Of a stretch of DNA of 36,415 nucleotides, positions 1 to 8,897 are shown one piece after another (the stretch's first letter is position 1; each line of letters starts with the position of its first letter). Origin of the DNA: Parachlamydiales bacterium. GTDB taxonomy: Bacteria; Chlamydiota; Chlamydiia; Chlamydiales; JAEMRK01. The notes below the pieces were generated by a model. It did not search any database. It was not told where the DNA came from and saw nothing but the letters and a program-made list of their open reading frames with translations. The position numbers and the translations under genes are program-made. The DNA is taken from assembly GCA_016463375.1 (NCBI GenBank), contig JAEMRK010000013.1, positions 1 through 36,415 on the forward strand, read 5' to 3'.

Positions 1-50
1 GGCAGTAGTTTTTATGGACCAGCAATTAGCGATTGTATTGAAAAATCATT

Positions 51-1676
51 TCAAACATCAGAAGATGTTTCCCATAAATCGTAAGCATGTCTTAGAGCGA
101 TATTTTTAAATGTATATTCGTCGTCGCCTTTAACTGGGTTTAGAGTTTCTACAGGAGAGCTATCACTAATATCGATGCTCTTCCACATTTTGTTAAGATC
201 TTTATTTTTAATATTTCCCACATCAATTTGTTTTATAGTTTGAGGAAGGTCATCAGGCAGTTCTTCAATGAGTTTGTCAGCTTCAGGTATGTTAATGCTC
301 AAATACTGAAGTTTTGATGAGTGAAGAAAAAATTGCTGCATACTATTGCGTACTGAACGAGGATCTTTTCCCTCTATAATAAAAGATATGTCTGAAAAAC
401 CAAGGTGTAGCAACTCTGTGCATTTCATAGCCAAATAGACAAGACCTGTAGGTACAGTTAGCCTTGTGTTTTCTTGATTTATATTCGTTCGGGATTGCCT
501 TAAATCCTCCGAATTAGCTTTCAACTTACATCCTGTTAGATTTAAGGTTTCGACAAACGGCATCATATTGGCAAGTTGTTTTAATTCATTATTGGTAAGC
601 TCAAATCCACTTATATCTAATCCCTTTAATTTGGGTTTATTCATTAAGTATAATTTTAAAATTTCAAAGTTTAAGTGTTTTGCATTGTTTAAACCCAGAT
701 ATTGAAGTTTGGGGGATAATAGAGACGCTATTTTTTTGTGTGAAAATTTTGAAATATTGGAGCATCCATCTAAATTTAGGATAACTATATTTTTTTGATT
801 TTCCAGTAAAGAGACTAATCCGTCACCGTTAAGCAGTGCTGCATTTTCAACATTTAAATAGCGTAAATTAAGATGACATTTTCCTGTTTCATTATAAATA
901 TCTTGCGATACAGAGTTAACTATTTCCAAATGCTTATCAGTAATATCAGAACAATTATTGAATTCCAATCCGCGTAAGGGATTAGAAATTAAAAAATTTC
1001 TAAACAATGGATTAAGCTGAATATTGGATCGGTCTTTAGTGCCTATAATATGAGCTCTATTCATGCCAAGGCAATAGATGATAGGGTGACTTAAAGTAAT
1101 TAATCTTTCGATAACTTGGCTTTGAAGATCTTGTTCGTATTGCCTTGGCAGTCTTAAAATCTGAAGAAGAAAGCAATGGTCTAATAATTTAAGTATTTGA
1201 TCAATTTCTAAAAGGTTGTTGATTGTGAGATCTAAAGCATTGACTTCACTGATTGTTGGCTCATGATTTATTATCAGCATGATGTTTTTAAACGTTTTTT
1301 CATCAATATCTTGTTTATACTTTTTAAGGCATTCATGAAGTTTCATGGTGACGTGATTGTCAAACGCACTTGTTTTTGCAACATCAAAAGATCTAGAATT
1401 TTTAAATTTTGTATTACTTTGACTAAATAGTCCCAAGGCTACTGCGGCTTTTTCGGTTTCTCGTTTTAAAATGTCTTCTTCATTTGGTTTGCAGCAGCAA
1501 AAAATTTTTCTCAATAAACTACAAGATTCTTCCTGTGGAGTCTCTTGTAAAGATGTAATAGAGCTTGAGTAATACGAAACTGTGTGTGAAGTGCTTTTAT
1601 TTAAATTGATCCCATCTTTTTTCAATGAATAGTTTTCATTTTGGTAACGTAATTGTATTTCTTCGCCGATTTTCAT
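51..1676 (-). CDS. Leucine-rich-repeat protein, candidate secreted effector
   Basis: I count 541 residues from the ATG at 1676, which has a good ribosome site (GGAG, 5 nt before the ATG). An in-frame TTG at 1700 lies upstream of that site and is less likely. Residues 1-60 are serine/threonine rich and end in a basic-hydrophobic stretch with three consecutive cysteines (LLRKIFCCCKP, about residues 54-64). Residues 90-230 are predicted helical and unrecognised. From about residue 234 there are irregular leucine-rich repeats of the cysteine-containing (F-box/LRR, Amn1-like) type, for example LRGLEFNNCSDITDKHL and IVILNLDGCSNISKFS. No Sec signal peptide is visible. Such eukaryote-like LRR proteins are expanded in amoeba-associated chlamydiae and are thought to act in the host by protein-protein contact; secretion by type III is inference. 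The gene is divergent from the lipoprotein gene at 1770. Confidence 0.8.
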   Translation of the reverse strand: MKIGEEIQLRYQNENYSLKKDGINLNKSTSHTVSYYSSSITSLQETPQEESCSLLRKIFCCCKPNEEDILKRETEKAAVALGLFSQSNTKFKNSRSFDVAKTSAFDNHVTMKLHECLKKYKQDIDEKTFKNIMLIINHEPTISEVNALDLTINNLLEIDQILKLLDHCFLLQILRLPRQYEQDLQSQVIERLITLSHPIIYCLGMNRAHIIGTKDRSNIQLNPLFRNFLISNPLRGLEFNNCSDITDKHLEIVNSVSQDIYNETGKCHLNLRYLNVENAALLNGDGLVSLLENQKNIVILNLDGCSNISKFSHKKIASLLSPKLQYLGLNNAKHLNFEILKLYLMNKPKLKGLDISGFELTNNELKQLANMMPFVETLNLTGCKLKANSEDLRQSRTNINQENTRLTVPTGLVYLAMKCTELLHLGFSDISFIIEGKDPRSVRNSMQQFFLHSSKLQYLSINIPEADKLIEELPDDLPQTIKQIDVGNIKNKDLNKMWKSIDISDSSPVETLNPVKGDDEYTFKNIALRHAYDLWETSSDV

Positions 1677-1769
1677 AATTTCTCCGCAGTTCTTAATCAA
1701 TGGTATATTAAAATTTTTATTTTTAGAAAACTTACGGATTGTTAAATAGGTAATAAACAGGGGGCGCCA

Positions 1770-2522
1770 ATGCGTTTTTTGAATCGAATGTTATGTTTTT
1801 TGGTCATTACACTCTTAATAACGGGATGCTCATCACAGCCTCCGACTAATAAGTTTGATAATAGTTATCGTATTGCACGGGATCGCGAGTGGACATCACT
1901 TGATTTGTACGGTAAAGAAATGTACGTGCTGGCTTTTTCGGATGAGCTATTAACATTAATAGCTGACGAAGAAAAAATGTCTCTTGAATTGATTAAAACT
2001 AATTGGGATTTTTTAATCCAAGGACTTGAACAAGGTAATTTCTCAGCTATAGTGACATCTCAAGAACCCGTTGGTCGCTATGCCGACCAATTAGTTTTTT
2101 CCGAGGTTTTTTTACAACTTGGATCAGTTCTTGTTGTCGCTCAAGACTCAAATGCGACAGATATTGCACAAATGCAAGGAAAAATTGTTACAATACCACA
2201 AGGGCAAGAAGGCGTTACATTTTCTAATGATTATCCCGATCTAATCACTTACTCTTATTTATCAATTCCTGAAGCTCTTCAAGATGTTTATATTGGAAAA
2301 GCTGATGGTGCGATGATTCCATCGATTATTGCATTCAGTTATTGCCGTGATATCTATCATGGATCATTAAAAGTTGTGACTAAGCCAATGGATTCTTTGG
2401 GATTAAGATTGGTCGCAATGAAAAAAAATAAGTTTATTATCGATCAATTTAATTCAGGACTCACTTCTTTAGAAAAAAGTGGGATGTATCAGGATTTATT
2501 AACTAAGTGGAAACTTAATTAA
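1770..2522 (+). CDS. ABC transporter substrate-binding lipoprotein (amino-acid type, SBP_bac_3)
   Basis: A 250-residue periplasmic solute-binding protein of the polar amino acid family (ArtJ/GlnH-like). The N-terminus is a lipoprotein signal: basic start MRFLNR, hydrophobic core, lipobox LITGC, so the mature protein should be membrane anchored at Cys20. The body follows the two-lobe SBP order, with a GKADGAMIPS segment where the family usually has GxxDAxxxD, so the second acidic residue of that motif is absent. Length is normal for the family. A strong GGGGG ribosome site lies 5 nt before the ATG. No permease or ATPase gene is adjacent, so the partner transporter must be encoded elsewhere. 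Ligand identity cannot be read from the sequence; arginine or glutamine would fit known chlamydial relatives. The 3' end overlaps the convergent gene at 2515 by 8 nt. Confidence 0.82.
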   Translation: MRFLNRMLCFLVITLLITGCSSQPPTNKFDNSYRIARDREWTSLDLYGKEMYVLAFSDELLTLIADEEKMSLELIKTNWDFLIQGLEQGNFSAIVTSQEPVGRYADQLVFSEVFLQLGSVLVVAQDSNATDIAQMQGKIVTIPQGQEGVTFSNDYPDLITYSYLSIPEALQDVYIGKADGAMIPSIIAFSYCRDIYHGSLKVVTKPMDSLGLRLVAMKKNKFIIDQFNSGLTSLEKSGMYQDLLTKWKLN

Positions 2523-3177
2523 AGACAGTTGGATGAGTTTTATCTTTTAGATGATCGCCAAAACCATAACCTAATTTTTTAAGTTGATGTGTATGAGGAT
2601 CTTTGGGTCTTAGTACATAAAGCACAGTTCTTAAAGAATAAACAACTAGCATCATTTTAGCATCAGCATGACCATAGAGCGCATCAAGCGGGAAAGGCAT
2701 TGTTGGTTGAAAAAAAGTAACTTCCCCAGGTGTTCTTGGAAAGAAATCGGGTAAGTCTGTATTTTCTTCACACTCCAAGCATATCAATGCAGCTATGCAG
2801 AGTCCTTGAAAACAACTTGATTCCAATAAAGGTATAGGAGTTTTAATCAAGGATTCTATAGTGGAATTTTGAAAATGATCGGGATGAGGCGATTTTGTTA
2901 ACCGAATGGCTTGAGTATAAGCAAGTCTAATTGGCTTTACGTTGAGCAGTTCATTTGAAATAGTCAGAATATGACGATCTCTAGCAATTTTGGCCCATTC
3001 CGCATGGGTACGCCACAGATCTCGTCCTTCTAAAAAAACCTTTTCAGGGGTTTTCTTCCAGAAAGCTTGATCATGGATTAACGGTTGTGAAGCTTCTTCT
3101 TTAATTAAGCCTTCAAAGCGTACATATCCATGTTTATTAAAATAGAAATGAGATTCGTTAGGAACAGACCAGCGCAT
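2515..3177 (-). CDS. CT296-like conserved chlamydial protein, PhyH (2-oxoglutarate dioxygenase) fold
   Basis: 220 residues from the ATG at 3177 (MRWSVPNESHFYF); a longer reading from a TTG at 3216 has no supporting ribosome site. The assignment rests on position next to rnc-radA-hemC, as for C. trachomatis CT296, and on a layout compatible with phytanoyl-CoA dioxygenase-like proteins: an N-terminal FNKHGYVRFEGLI segment (typical 'aYhedGyvvl' opening) and a C-terminal half rich in beta strands with a HAD tripeptide (YGHADAKMM) that could be the HxD metal motif. CT296 is reported to resemble Fe(II)/2-oxoglutarate enzymes structurally while its role is debated (also described as a divalent-cation-dependent regulator). 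Whether the metal site is intact here cannot be decided by eye. It is longer than I recall for CT296. Transcribed away from rnc. Confidence 0.55.
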   Translation of the reverse strand: MRWSVPNESHFYFNKHGYVRFEGLIKEEASQPLIHDQAFWKKTPEKVFLEGRDLWRTHAEWAKIARDRHILTISNELLNVKPIRLAYTQAIRLTKSPHPDHFQNSTIESLIKTPIPLLESSCFQGLCIAALICLECEENTDLPDFFPRTPGEVTFFQPTMPFPLDALYGHADAKMMLVVYSLRTVLYVLRPKDPHTHQLKKLGYGFGDHLKDKTHPTVFN

Positions 3178-3259
3178 AAGGATTACTAGGTTAGATGTCT
3201 CGTTACATTTCGTCAATATCTGAATAGCAAAAATACACGTTGTAAATTATAATTAAGGC

Positions 3260-3973
3260 ATGAATCCAGTAGAACAACTTCTAAATAATGCTAAGACAAT
3301 AGAAAAACAGATTGGATATACCTTCCATGAAAAAAATCTTTTGTCATTAAGTTTTTTGCACCGCTCTTTTGTGAACGAAAATCGATCGATAACAGAAGAC
3401 CATAATGAACGCCTAGAATTTTTGGGCGATTCGATCTTGGGATTGATGGTAGCAGATTACTTATACCGCTCACGCCCAACGTTAAGTGAAGGGGAACTTT
3501 CCCGTTTGCGATCGCGCTTAGTTGAGTCATCCTCTTGCTATAGTTATATGCAAAAATTGGAAGTCAGTTCATTTTTACTTCTTGGCAAAGGAGAAAAAAT
3601 GAACGACGGCCGAGGCCGTGAGTCCATTTTAGCGGACTTATTTGAAGCCTTAATTGGTGCGATTTACTTAGATGGGGGATTGGATGCAGTTAAAAAATTT
3701 TTCTTCGAAAATTTTGCAGAAGTTATCGAAGATATTTTGGCTGACCCTCAAAGAAATTGGAAAGCTGAACTTCAAGATTGGGCTCAAAAGAAATATCAAT
3801 TAACTCCAACTTATGTGGTTAAAAGCGAAGAGGGGCCAGATCACAGTAAACTTTTTTGCATCAGCGTTTTCATAGCTGAAGATGAAGTGGGAACTGGCAA
3901 TGGCTCTTCGAAAAAAGAAGCACAGCAAAATGCAGCAGAAGATGCACTATCTCGTTTGACAACTGACAAATAA
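3260..3973 (+). CDS. rnc: Ribonuclease III
   Basis: 237 residues. Cleaves double-stranded RNA in rRNA and mRNA processing, as a cytosolic homodimer. The family signature NERLEFLGDSILGL starts at residue 49, with catalytic-site residues E53 and D57; the second half-site is ADLFEALIGA with D126 and E129. The C-terminal third (about 165-235) is a double-stranded RNA-binding domain: WKAELQDWAQKKY, YVV...GPDHSKLF and the closing GSSKKEAQQNAAEDAL motif. Length is normal. The start has only AAGG close to the ATG, a weak ribosome site. radA follows after 9 nt, so the two are probably cotranscribed. Confidence 0.97.
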   Translation: MNPVEQLLNNAKTIEKQIGYTFHEKNLLSLSFLHRSFVNENRSITEDHNERLEFLGDSILGLMVADYLYRSRPTLSEGELSRLRSRLVESSSCYSYMQKLEVSSFLLLGKGEKMNDGRGRESILADLFEALIGAIYLDGGLDAVKKFFFENFAEVIEDILADPQRNWKAELQDWAQKKYQLTPTYVVKSEEGPDHSKLFCISVFIAEDEVGTGNGSSKKEAQQNAAEDALSRLTTDK

Positions 3974-3982
3974 TGGATCGCA

Positions 3983-5374
3983 ATGGTTACAAAGCAAAAA
4001 ACGGTTTGGTACTGCTCAACATGCGGTAGTAAACAGCATAAGTGGCTAGGGCAGTGCCCTGCTTGCAACGAATGGAATACGTTGCATGAAGAAGTAGAAG
4101 TCAGTCAAAAGACGCGTCGTTTCGAAGCGCAGCATCTAGAACCTGCTCGTCCTGTTCGCCTTAAAGAAGTTGATCTTCAAGAAACACCTAGACAAATGAC
4201 TCATATTGGCGAACTTGACCGATTATTAGGTGGTGGTATCGTCAAAGGGTCTTTGACATTAGTTGGTGGAGAGCCGGGAATTGGCAAATCCACTTTACTA
4301 CTGCAAGTATCAAATGCTTTGGCTAAACAAGGTTTCCTTGTTTTGTATGTATCAGGTGAAGAATCTGTTGCTCAAACATCGATGCGCGCTAAGCGTTTAG
4401 GAATTGATAGCGACAATTTATTGCTGCTCAGTGAAACGAATTATTCACTCATTAAAGCTCAAATTGATCAACTTCAACCTGATTTGGTGATCGTTGATTC
4501 TATTCAAATCGTCTACAAAGCTGAAATACAGTCAGCTCCTGGTTCTGTTTCTCAAGTTAGAGAAACTGCTACAGAATTTATGCATTTAGCTAAGGGTAGT
4601 GGTATCTCTGTATTCATCATTGGTCATGTAACTAAAACAGGTGAAATTGCAGGGCCGCGTGTTTTAGAGCACCTTGTTGATACAGTTTTATATTTTGAAG
4701 GGGACAAACAACACAATTATCGCATGATGCGTGTTGTTAAAAACAGATTTGGTCCAACCGATGATATTGCATTATTTCAAATGAATGCAGGTGGTTTAGC
4801 CGAAGTACCAAACCCGTCTCAAATTTTTTTAGAAGAGCGTCTTAAAGATAATCCAGGCTCTGTCATAATCCCCACAATAGAAGGTAGTCGTCCTATTTTA
4901 GTTGAGGTACAGGCTTTAGTGACTCAAACAGGTTTTCCAACACCTTCTCGTCGTTGTGCAGGACTTGATCAAAATCGTTTGGCATTGCTGCTAGCTGTTC
5001 TAGAAAAAAGAGTTGGTTATCCTTTGTTTCAACGTGATGTCTTCGTATCTGTAGCTGGTGGTATAAAAATTTTAGAACCGGCTTTGGATTTGGGCATACT
5101 TTTAGCTGTTGCCTCATCTTTGTGTAATCGTGTAATTCATCCAGAAGTCGTAGTTGTTGGTGAAGTTGGTCTTGGCGGAGAAATTCGCGGGGTGCCACGT
5201 ATTGAATCTCGTATTAAAGAAGCTATTCAAATGGGGTTTAGAAAATGCTTAATTCCAAAACGCAACCTCAAAGGCCTTCCAAGTGATTTACTTGAAAAAA
5301 TTAAAATTAAAGGTGTTGAACTAGTAGAAGAGGCGATCCATGTATTCATCCCACCATCAGAATCTAAACATTGA
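3983..5374 (+). CDS. radA: DNA repair protein RadA (Sms)
   Basis: 463 residues, the normal RadA length. RadA is a RecA-like ATPase and branch-migration helicase in recombination. Domains in order: a four-cysteine zinc finger C11-C14-C25-C28; the RecA core with Walker A GGEPGIGKST (95-104); the RadA-specific KNRFG motif (253-257); and a C-terminal Lon-protease-like scaffold domain from about 290 on (GSRPILVEVQALVTQTGF). All landmarks are intact. The end overlaps hemC by 35 nt, so the two genes are likely translationally coupled although functionally unrelated; the same order is known in Chlamydia. Confidence 0.97.
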   Translation: MVTKQKTVWYCSTCGSKQHKWLGQCPACNEWNTLHEEVEVSQKTRRFEAQHLEPARPVRLKEVDLQETPRQMTHIGELDRLLGGGIVKGSLTLVGGEPGIGKSTLLLQVSNALAKQGFLVLYVSGEESVAQTSMRAKRLGIDSDNLLLLSETNYSLIKAQIDQLQPDLVIVDSIQIVYKAEIQSAPGSVSQVRETATEFMHLAKGSGISVFIIGHVTKTGEIAGPRVLEHLVDTVLYFEGDKQHNYRMMRVVKNRFGPTDDIALFQMNAGGLAEVPNPSQIFLEERLKDNPGSVIIPTIEGSRPILVEVQALVTQTGFPTPSRRCAGLDQNRLALLLAVLEKRVGYPLFQRDVFVSVAGGIKILEPALDLGILLAVASSLCNRVIHPEVVVVGEVGLGGEIRGVPRIESRIKEAIQMGFRKCLIPKRNLKGLPSDLLEKIKIKGVELVEEAIHVFIPPSESKH

Positions 5375-6038
5375 TCAACCTTTAATCGTCGGTGCAAGAA
5401 GTTCTAAGTTATCTAAAATTCAAGTAGCTGAAGTTTTCGACGAATTAAAACAGTTTTTTCAAGTTGATTACATTCCCATGTGGTTAGAAACACAAGGGGA
5501 CAAAGATCAAAAAACATCTCTTCGCTCATTGCATAAATGTAATTTTTTTACTAAAGAAGTGGATGAAGCACTATTAAACAGAGATTGCAGAATTGGCATA
5601 CATTCAGCAAAAGATCTTCCAGATCCTTTGCCAAAAGGTATTGTAATGGTCGCATTAACTAGGGGCGTTGATTCTTCTGATTCTTTAGTATTTCGCGATG
5701 GCGATACAATTGAATCGTTAAAATCTGGTTCAACAATTGCAACGTCGTCGAAAAAACGTGAAGAAAACGTAAAGCTGTTAAGATCAGATCTTCAGTTTTG
5801 TGATGTTCGCGGTGCCGTTGATACCAGATTAGAACAATTAGATAATAAATTATTCGACGGTTTAGTTGTTGCAGAAGCTGCAATGATTCGCTTAAATCAA
5901 ACTCATTGGAATCGCATCCGTTTACCAGGTACAACAACTGAGTTTCAAGGACAACTTGCAATACTTGCAAGAGCTGATGATCGTGAAATGCAACAACTGT
6001 TTTCGTTTATCGATTCCAGAATGAGTACAATTAAATGA
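5340..6038 (+). CDS. hemC: Porphobilinogen deaminase (hydroxymethylbilane synthase), short form
   Basis: 232 residues against about 310 in E. coli. The enzyme joins four porphobilinogens into hydroxymethylbilane for heme synthesis. Domains 1 and 2 are clear: IVGARSSKLSKIQ, the active-site HSAKDLPDPLP, SSKKREENVK and DVRGAVDTRLEQLD. The protein ends shortly after QGQLAILARADD, which corresponds to E. coli residues around 200, so the whole third domain is missing, including the EGGC cysteine (E. coli Cys242) that carries the dipyrromethane cofactor. I recall chlamydial HemC being short as well, so this is probably lineage-typical. The start lies inside radA; AGAAGAGG upstream is a plausible ribosome site. 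hemD starts 4 nt before the stop codon ends, so the two proteins are likely made together. Confidence 0.9.
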   Translation: MYSSHHQNLNIDQPLIVGARSSKLSKIQVAEVFDELKQFFQVDYIPMWLETQGDKDQKTSLRSLHKCNFFTKEVDEALLNRDCRIGIHSAKDLPDPLPKGIVMVALTRGVDSSDSLVFRDGDTIESLKSGSTIATSSKKREENVKLLRSDLQFCDVRGAVDTRLEQLDNKLFDGLVVAEAAMIRLNQTHWNRIRLPGTTTEFQGQLAILARADDREMQQLFSFIDSRMSTIK

Positions 6039-6682
6039 CACAAGCGTTGTGTCAGGTGTTATTTTTAGGGCTTGATCCTAAAAATTGGCATCATTTAGGA
6101 GATATTTATCATTATCCCCTTATAACAACGAAAATACGATCCTATGATGAATTTACTTCATTTTTTCAAGATTTGATCCATCAAAAATACAGTCATATCA
6201 TATTCACAAGTAAAACGACTGTGACCTATTTCTTGCAGAGCTTAAAGAATTTTAACATATCATTAGCAGATGTAGATGTAACTGTAATCGCTATTGGCGA
6301 TTCTACTAGACGATTATTAACCAGCAATGGAATTCATGTTGATTTAATTGCTGATACTGCAAGTAGTGAAAGCTTAGTGGATCTTATAACTCACTATAGC
6401 CATCAGATTAAAAAAGTTTTTTACCCTTGCTCTGCTCTTGCACGAACTGTCATTCAAGAGGGTTTAGATGATTTAAAAATTAATTATGATAAGTTTGTTA
6501 TATATGACACTATATTTAATAAACCAATGCCACTACCTAATATAAAAATATTTTCAAAAATTGTATTCACTAGTCCGTCAACTGTACAATCATTTCTTGA
6601 AATATGGCCTACGATACCTTGGGAGAAGGAAATTATAGCAATTGGCCCCGTTACTAAAGCCTTTTTACAAAAATACCGATAG
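6035..6682 (+). CDS. hemD: Uroporphyrinogen-III synthase family protein
   Basis: 215 residues. HemD closes and inverts hydroxymethylbilane to uroporphyrinogen III. Sequence identity in this family is low, but the ordered landmarks are present: YSHIIFTSKTTVTYFL (first lobe, 'wiiFTSxnaV'), VIAIGDSTRRLL ('vaaiGxxTaxaL'), KKVFYPCSALAR ('vLxxrgxxxR'), KIVFTSPSTVQSFLEI and the closing IIAIGPVTKAFL. The ATG overlaps the hemC stop codon (ATGA), strong evidence of coupling to the preceding step of the same pathway. Length is slightly under the usual 240-260. Codon use is more AT-rich than in its neighbours. Confidence 0.83.
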   Translation: MTQALCQVLFLGLDPKNWHHLGDIYHYPLITTKIRSYDEFTSFFQDLIHQKYSHIIFTSKTTVTYFLQSLKNFNISLADVDVTVIAIGDSTRRLLTSNGIHVDLIADTASSESLVDLITHYSHQIKKVFYPCSALARTVIQEGLDDLKINYDKFVIYDTIFNKPMPLPNIKIFSKIVFTSPSTVQSFLEIWPTIPWEKEIIAIGPVTKAFLQKYR

Positions 6683-6683
6683 G

Positions 6684-6712
6684 TTGTTTTTTATCATTGA
6701 ATGATTTATAAT
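6684..6712 (+). promoter_or_regulatory. Predicted vegetative promoter for sod
   Basis: TTGTTT at 6684-6689 and a perfect TATAAT at 6707-6712 are separated by 17 nt. This would start transcription about 50 nt before the sod ATG. It is the best sigma70/sigma66-like match I found in the window. It begins directly after the hemD stop codon. Confidence 0.55.
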
Positions 6713-6770
6713 TTTACTCTAACTTTTGAATCAGCTTTAGTTAATAATTCAATAATGGAGCCTTATTTTT

Positions 6771-7379
6771 ATGAGCCAAAAACAGCAATTACCCCCACTA
6801 CCGTACGAATTTTCTGCTTTGGAACCGGTAATATCTGCTCAAATCATGGAGCTGCATTATACGAAACACCATCAAACATATGTTAATAATTTGAATGCAG
6901 CTTTAGAAAAGCAGCAAGCAGCCGAAGACAATAATGATGTGGCAGCTTTAATAGCTCTTCAAAGCGCTATAAAATTTAACGGCGGTGGTCATGTAAACCA
7001 TTCAATTTTTTGGACCAATTTGGCGCCAAAAGGTGAGGGTGGGGAACCTAGTTCTGAATTAAAAAAAGCATTAACAGAGCAGTTCGGTTCTGTAGAGAGT
7101 TTTATTGAACAAATGACTGCAACGACCCTTGCAATTCAAGGTTCCGGATGGGGCTGGCTTGGGTATGATAAGCAAAAGAAAAAACTTTGTATTTCCACAT
7201 GTTCTAATCAAGACCCGCTTTCAATGACAGGGCAAGTTCCTTTGTTGGGCATTGATGTTTGGGAACATGCCTATTATCTTCAGTATAAAAACGTGCGTGC
7301 TGATTATTTGAAGAACATATGGCAGGTTATAAATTGGAAAAATGTTTCTGATCGTTTTGCTAAAGCACTAATTGCTTAA
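6771..7379 (+). CDS. sodA: Superoxide dismutase (Mn type)
   Basis: 202 residues. Converts superoxide to oxygen and hydrogen peroxide in the cytosol. Metal ligands by alignment to E. coli SodA: His29 (MELHYTKHH), His77 ([11 protein letters not shown]), Asp162 and His166 (DVWEHAYY signature). Gly at the GGGH position and the Gln in SNQDPL follow the Mn-type rather than the Fe-type pattern, which agrees with the sodM name used in Chlamydia; metal preference is still inference. Ribosome site GGAG about 10 nt upstream. It has its own promoter and is followed by a stem-loop before accD. Confidence 0.95.
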   Translation: MSQKQQLPPLPYEFSALEPVISAQIMELHYTKHHQTYVNNLNAALEKQQAAEDNNDVAALIALQSAIKFNGGGHVNHSIFWTNLAPKGEGGEPSSELKKALTEQFGSVESFIEQMTATTLAIQGSGWGWLGYDKQKKKLCISTCSNQDPLSMTGQVPLLGIDVWEHAYYLQYKNVRADYLKNIWQVINWKNVSDRFAKALIA

Positions 7380-7386
7380 TGCACAA

Positions 7387-7414
7387 CACTAAAGATTAGT
7401 TGAAATCTTTGGTG
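7387..7414 (+). other. Stem-loop between sod and accD
   Basis: CACTAAAGATT pairs with AATCTTTGGTG (11 bp including one G-U) around the loop AGTTGA. No run of T follows, so it is a poor intrinsic terminator. It could stabilise the 3' end of the sod message or attenuate readthrough into accD. Confidence 0.45.
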
Positions 7415-7465
7415 GGATCAATGAAACATGAAGACTATATTTTTTAATTAAACGGTAAGCTGATT

Positions 7466-8434
7466 ATGCGTTTGTTTTCTCGCGAAAAGCCGAAGATTAA
7501 GATTCAGACAACAAAAAAAGATGGCTTCAGTGGCTGGCTTAAGTGCACTCACTGTACAGAGCTTATCCATACAAACGAAGTTGAACAAAACCAAAACTGT
7601 TGTCCTAAGTGCGATTACCATTATCGTTTATCAGCTGAAATTCGTATTAAATCTTTAACAGATGAAGACTCTTTTCAAGAGCTCTTTACTGACCTTCAAC
7701 CCGTCGATACTCTTAATTTTACAGACTTAGAACCCTATACCAAACGCTTAGATGATGCTCGAGAAAAAACGGGCCTTGATGAAGCAGTTAGGGTAGGTGT
7801 CGGCACCATTAAGGGGCAAACATATGCACTTGGTGTCATGGATTTTAGCTTTATGGGCGGCTCCATGGGATCGGTGGTAGGTGAGCGTATTACAAGACTT
7901 ATCGAACTTGCGATTGAACGCTCTTTGCCAGTTGTGATTGTCTCATCATCTGGTGGTGCTCGTATGCAAGAATCAATTTTATCTCTAATGCAGATGGCTA
8001 AGACATCTGCCGCATTGGCAAAACTTAGTGATAAGGGGCTACCTTATATCTCTGTCTTAACCAACCCAACAACAGGTGGTGTGACAGCATCGTTTGCAGC
8101 TCTTGGCGATATCATCATTGCAGAGCCTAACGCTTTGATTTGCTTTGCAGGTCCTCGTGTTATTGAGCAAACAATAGGTCATAAACTTCCACCAGGGGCT
8201 CAAAAATCAGAGTTCTTATTAGAACATGGAATGATTGACTGTGTTTGTAAACGGCAAGATCTTCCAGATTTATTAGCCCAACTTCTGCAATTTTTAACAA
8301 ATAATCAACGTCATGAAGAGTATGGTCTAGCATCCGGTGCGGAAACGCAGGCCAAACTATTCCAAAAGCTCAAAGAGCTGATAGCGATGCCTGAAGACGA
8401 AACGATCCAAGACGAAAATACACTGAAAGCTTAG
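7466..8434 (+). CDS. accD: Acetyl-CoA carboxylase carboxyltransferase subunit beta
   Basis: 322 residues, normal size. With AccA it moves the carboxyl group from biotin-BCCP to acetyl-CoA, making malonyl-CoA for fatty acid synthesis. The N-terminal zinc ribbon is C27-x2-C30 and C46-x2-C49. The crotonase-fold carboxyltransferase body shows the expected [30 protein letters not shown] and [14 protein letters not shown] segments (oxyanion-hole glycines) and GPRVIEQT near the end. The tail after about residue 300 is acidic and variable. dut follows after 10 nt, then ptsN: one operon in the chlamydial order. Confidence 0.97.
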   Translation: MRLFSREKPKIKIQTTKKDGFSGWLKCTHCTELIHTNEVEQNQNCCPKCDYHYRLSAEIRIKSLTDEDSFQELFTDLQPVDTLNFTDLEPYTKRLDDAREKTGLDEAVRVGVGTIKGQTYALGVMDFSFMGGSMGSVVGERITRLIELAIERSLPVVIVSSSGGARMQESILSLMQMAKTSAALAKLSDKGLPYISVLTNPTTGGVTASFAALGDIIIAEPNALICFAGPRVIEQTIGHKLPPGAQKSEFLLEHGMIDCVCKRQDLPDLLAQLLQFLTNNQRHEEYGLASGAETQAKLFQKLKELIAMPEDETIQDENTLKA

Positions 8435-8444
8435 AAGGAAAATT

Positions 8445-8894
8445 ATGAGTTACGAAGAAGTAATGGTTGAACTATTGGCCGAAGATGAAGTTAGCGCGCC
8501 GCATTATGGATCAGAAGGGGCTTCGGGAGCTGATGTAAGAGCTCATATTTTAGAAGACATCATAATTGCTGCTGGTGAATCAGCACTTATTCCAACTGGA
8601 ATTCATTTAGCAATCCCGCAAGGTTATGAAATTCAAGTGCGGCCAAGAAGTGGTTTAGCTTTAAAAAATCAAATCACAGTTTTAAATACACCTGGTACAA
8701 TTGATTCCGATTATCGCGGTGAAATTAAAGTGATTTTAATTAATCATGGTAAAGTTTCTTTTACAGTGCACCCTGGTATGCGTATCGCACAATTTGTTTT
8801 AGCAGCTTATGCTAAAGCTCAGTATGTGCGTAAAGGTGACTTAGCATCGACTTTACGGGGATCCGGGGGATTTGGACACACAGGTCTTAATTAA
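8445..8894 (+). CDS. dut: Deoxyuridine 5'-triphosphate nucleotidohydrolase (dUTPase)
   Basis: 149 residues. Hydrolyses dUTP to dUMP, keeping uracil out of DNA and feeding dTMP synthesis; a homotrimer. The five trimeric dUTPase motifs are present in order: SGADVRAHI (1), [11 protein letters not shown] (2), [17 protein letters not shown] (3, with the catalytic Asp), MRIAQFVLA (4) and the glycine-rich tail [10 protein letters not shown] (5). Good AGGA ribosome site. It lies in the accD-dut-ptsN run, 10 nt after accD and 3 nt before the next ATG. Confidence 0.96.
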   Translation: MSYEEVMVELLAEDEVSAPHYGSEGASGADVRAHILEDIIIAAGESALIPTGIHLAIPQGYEIQVRPRSGLALKNQITVLNTPGTIDSDYRGEIKVILINHGKVSFTVHPGMRIAQFVLAAYAKAQYVRKGDLASTLRGSGGFGHTGLN

Positions 8895-8897
8895 AGA

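Noticed and set aside
6701-6886. Short open frame overlapping the start of sod
   Set aside because: It shares the sod leader and coding region in another frame, with no recognisable product.
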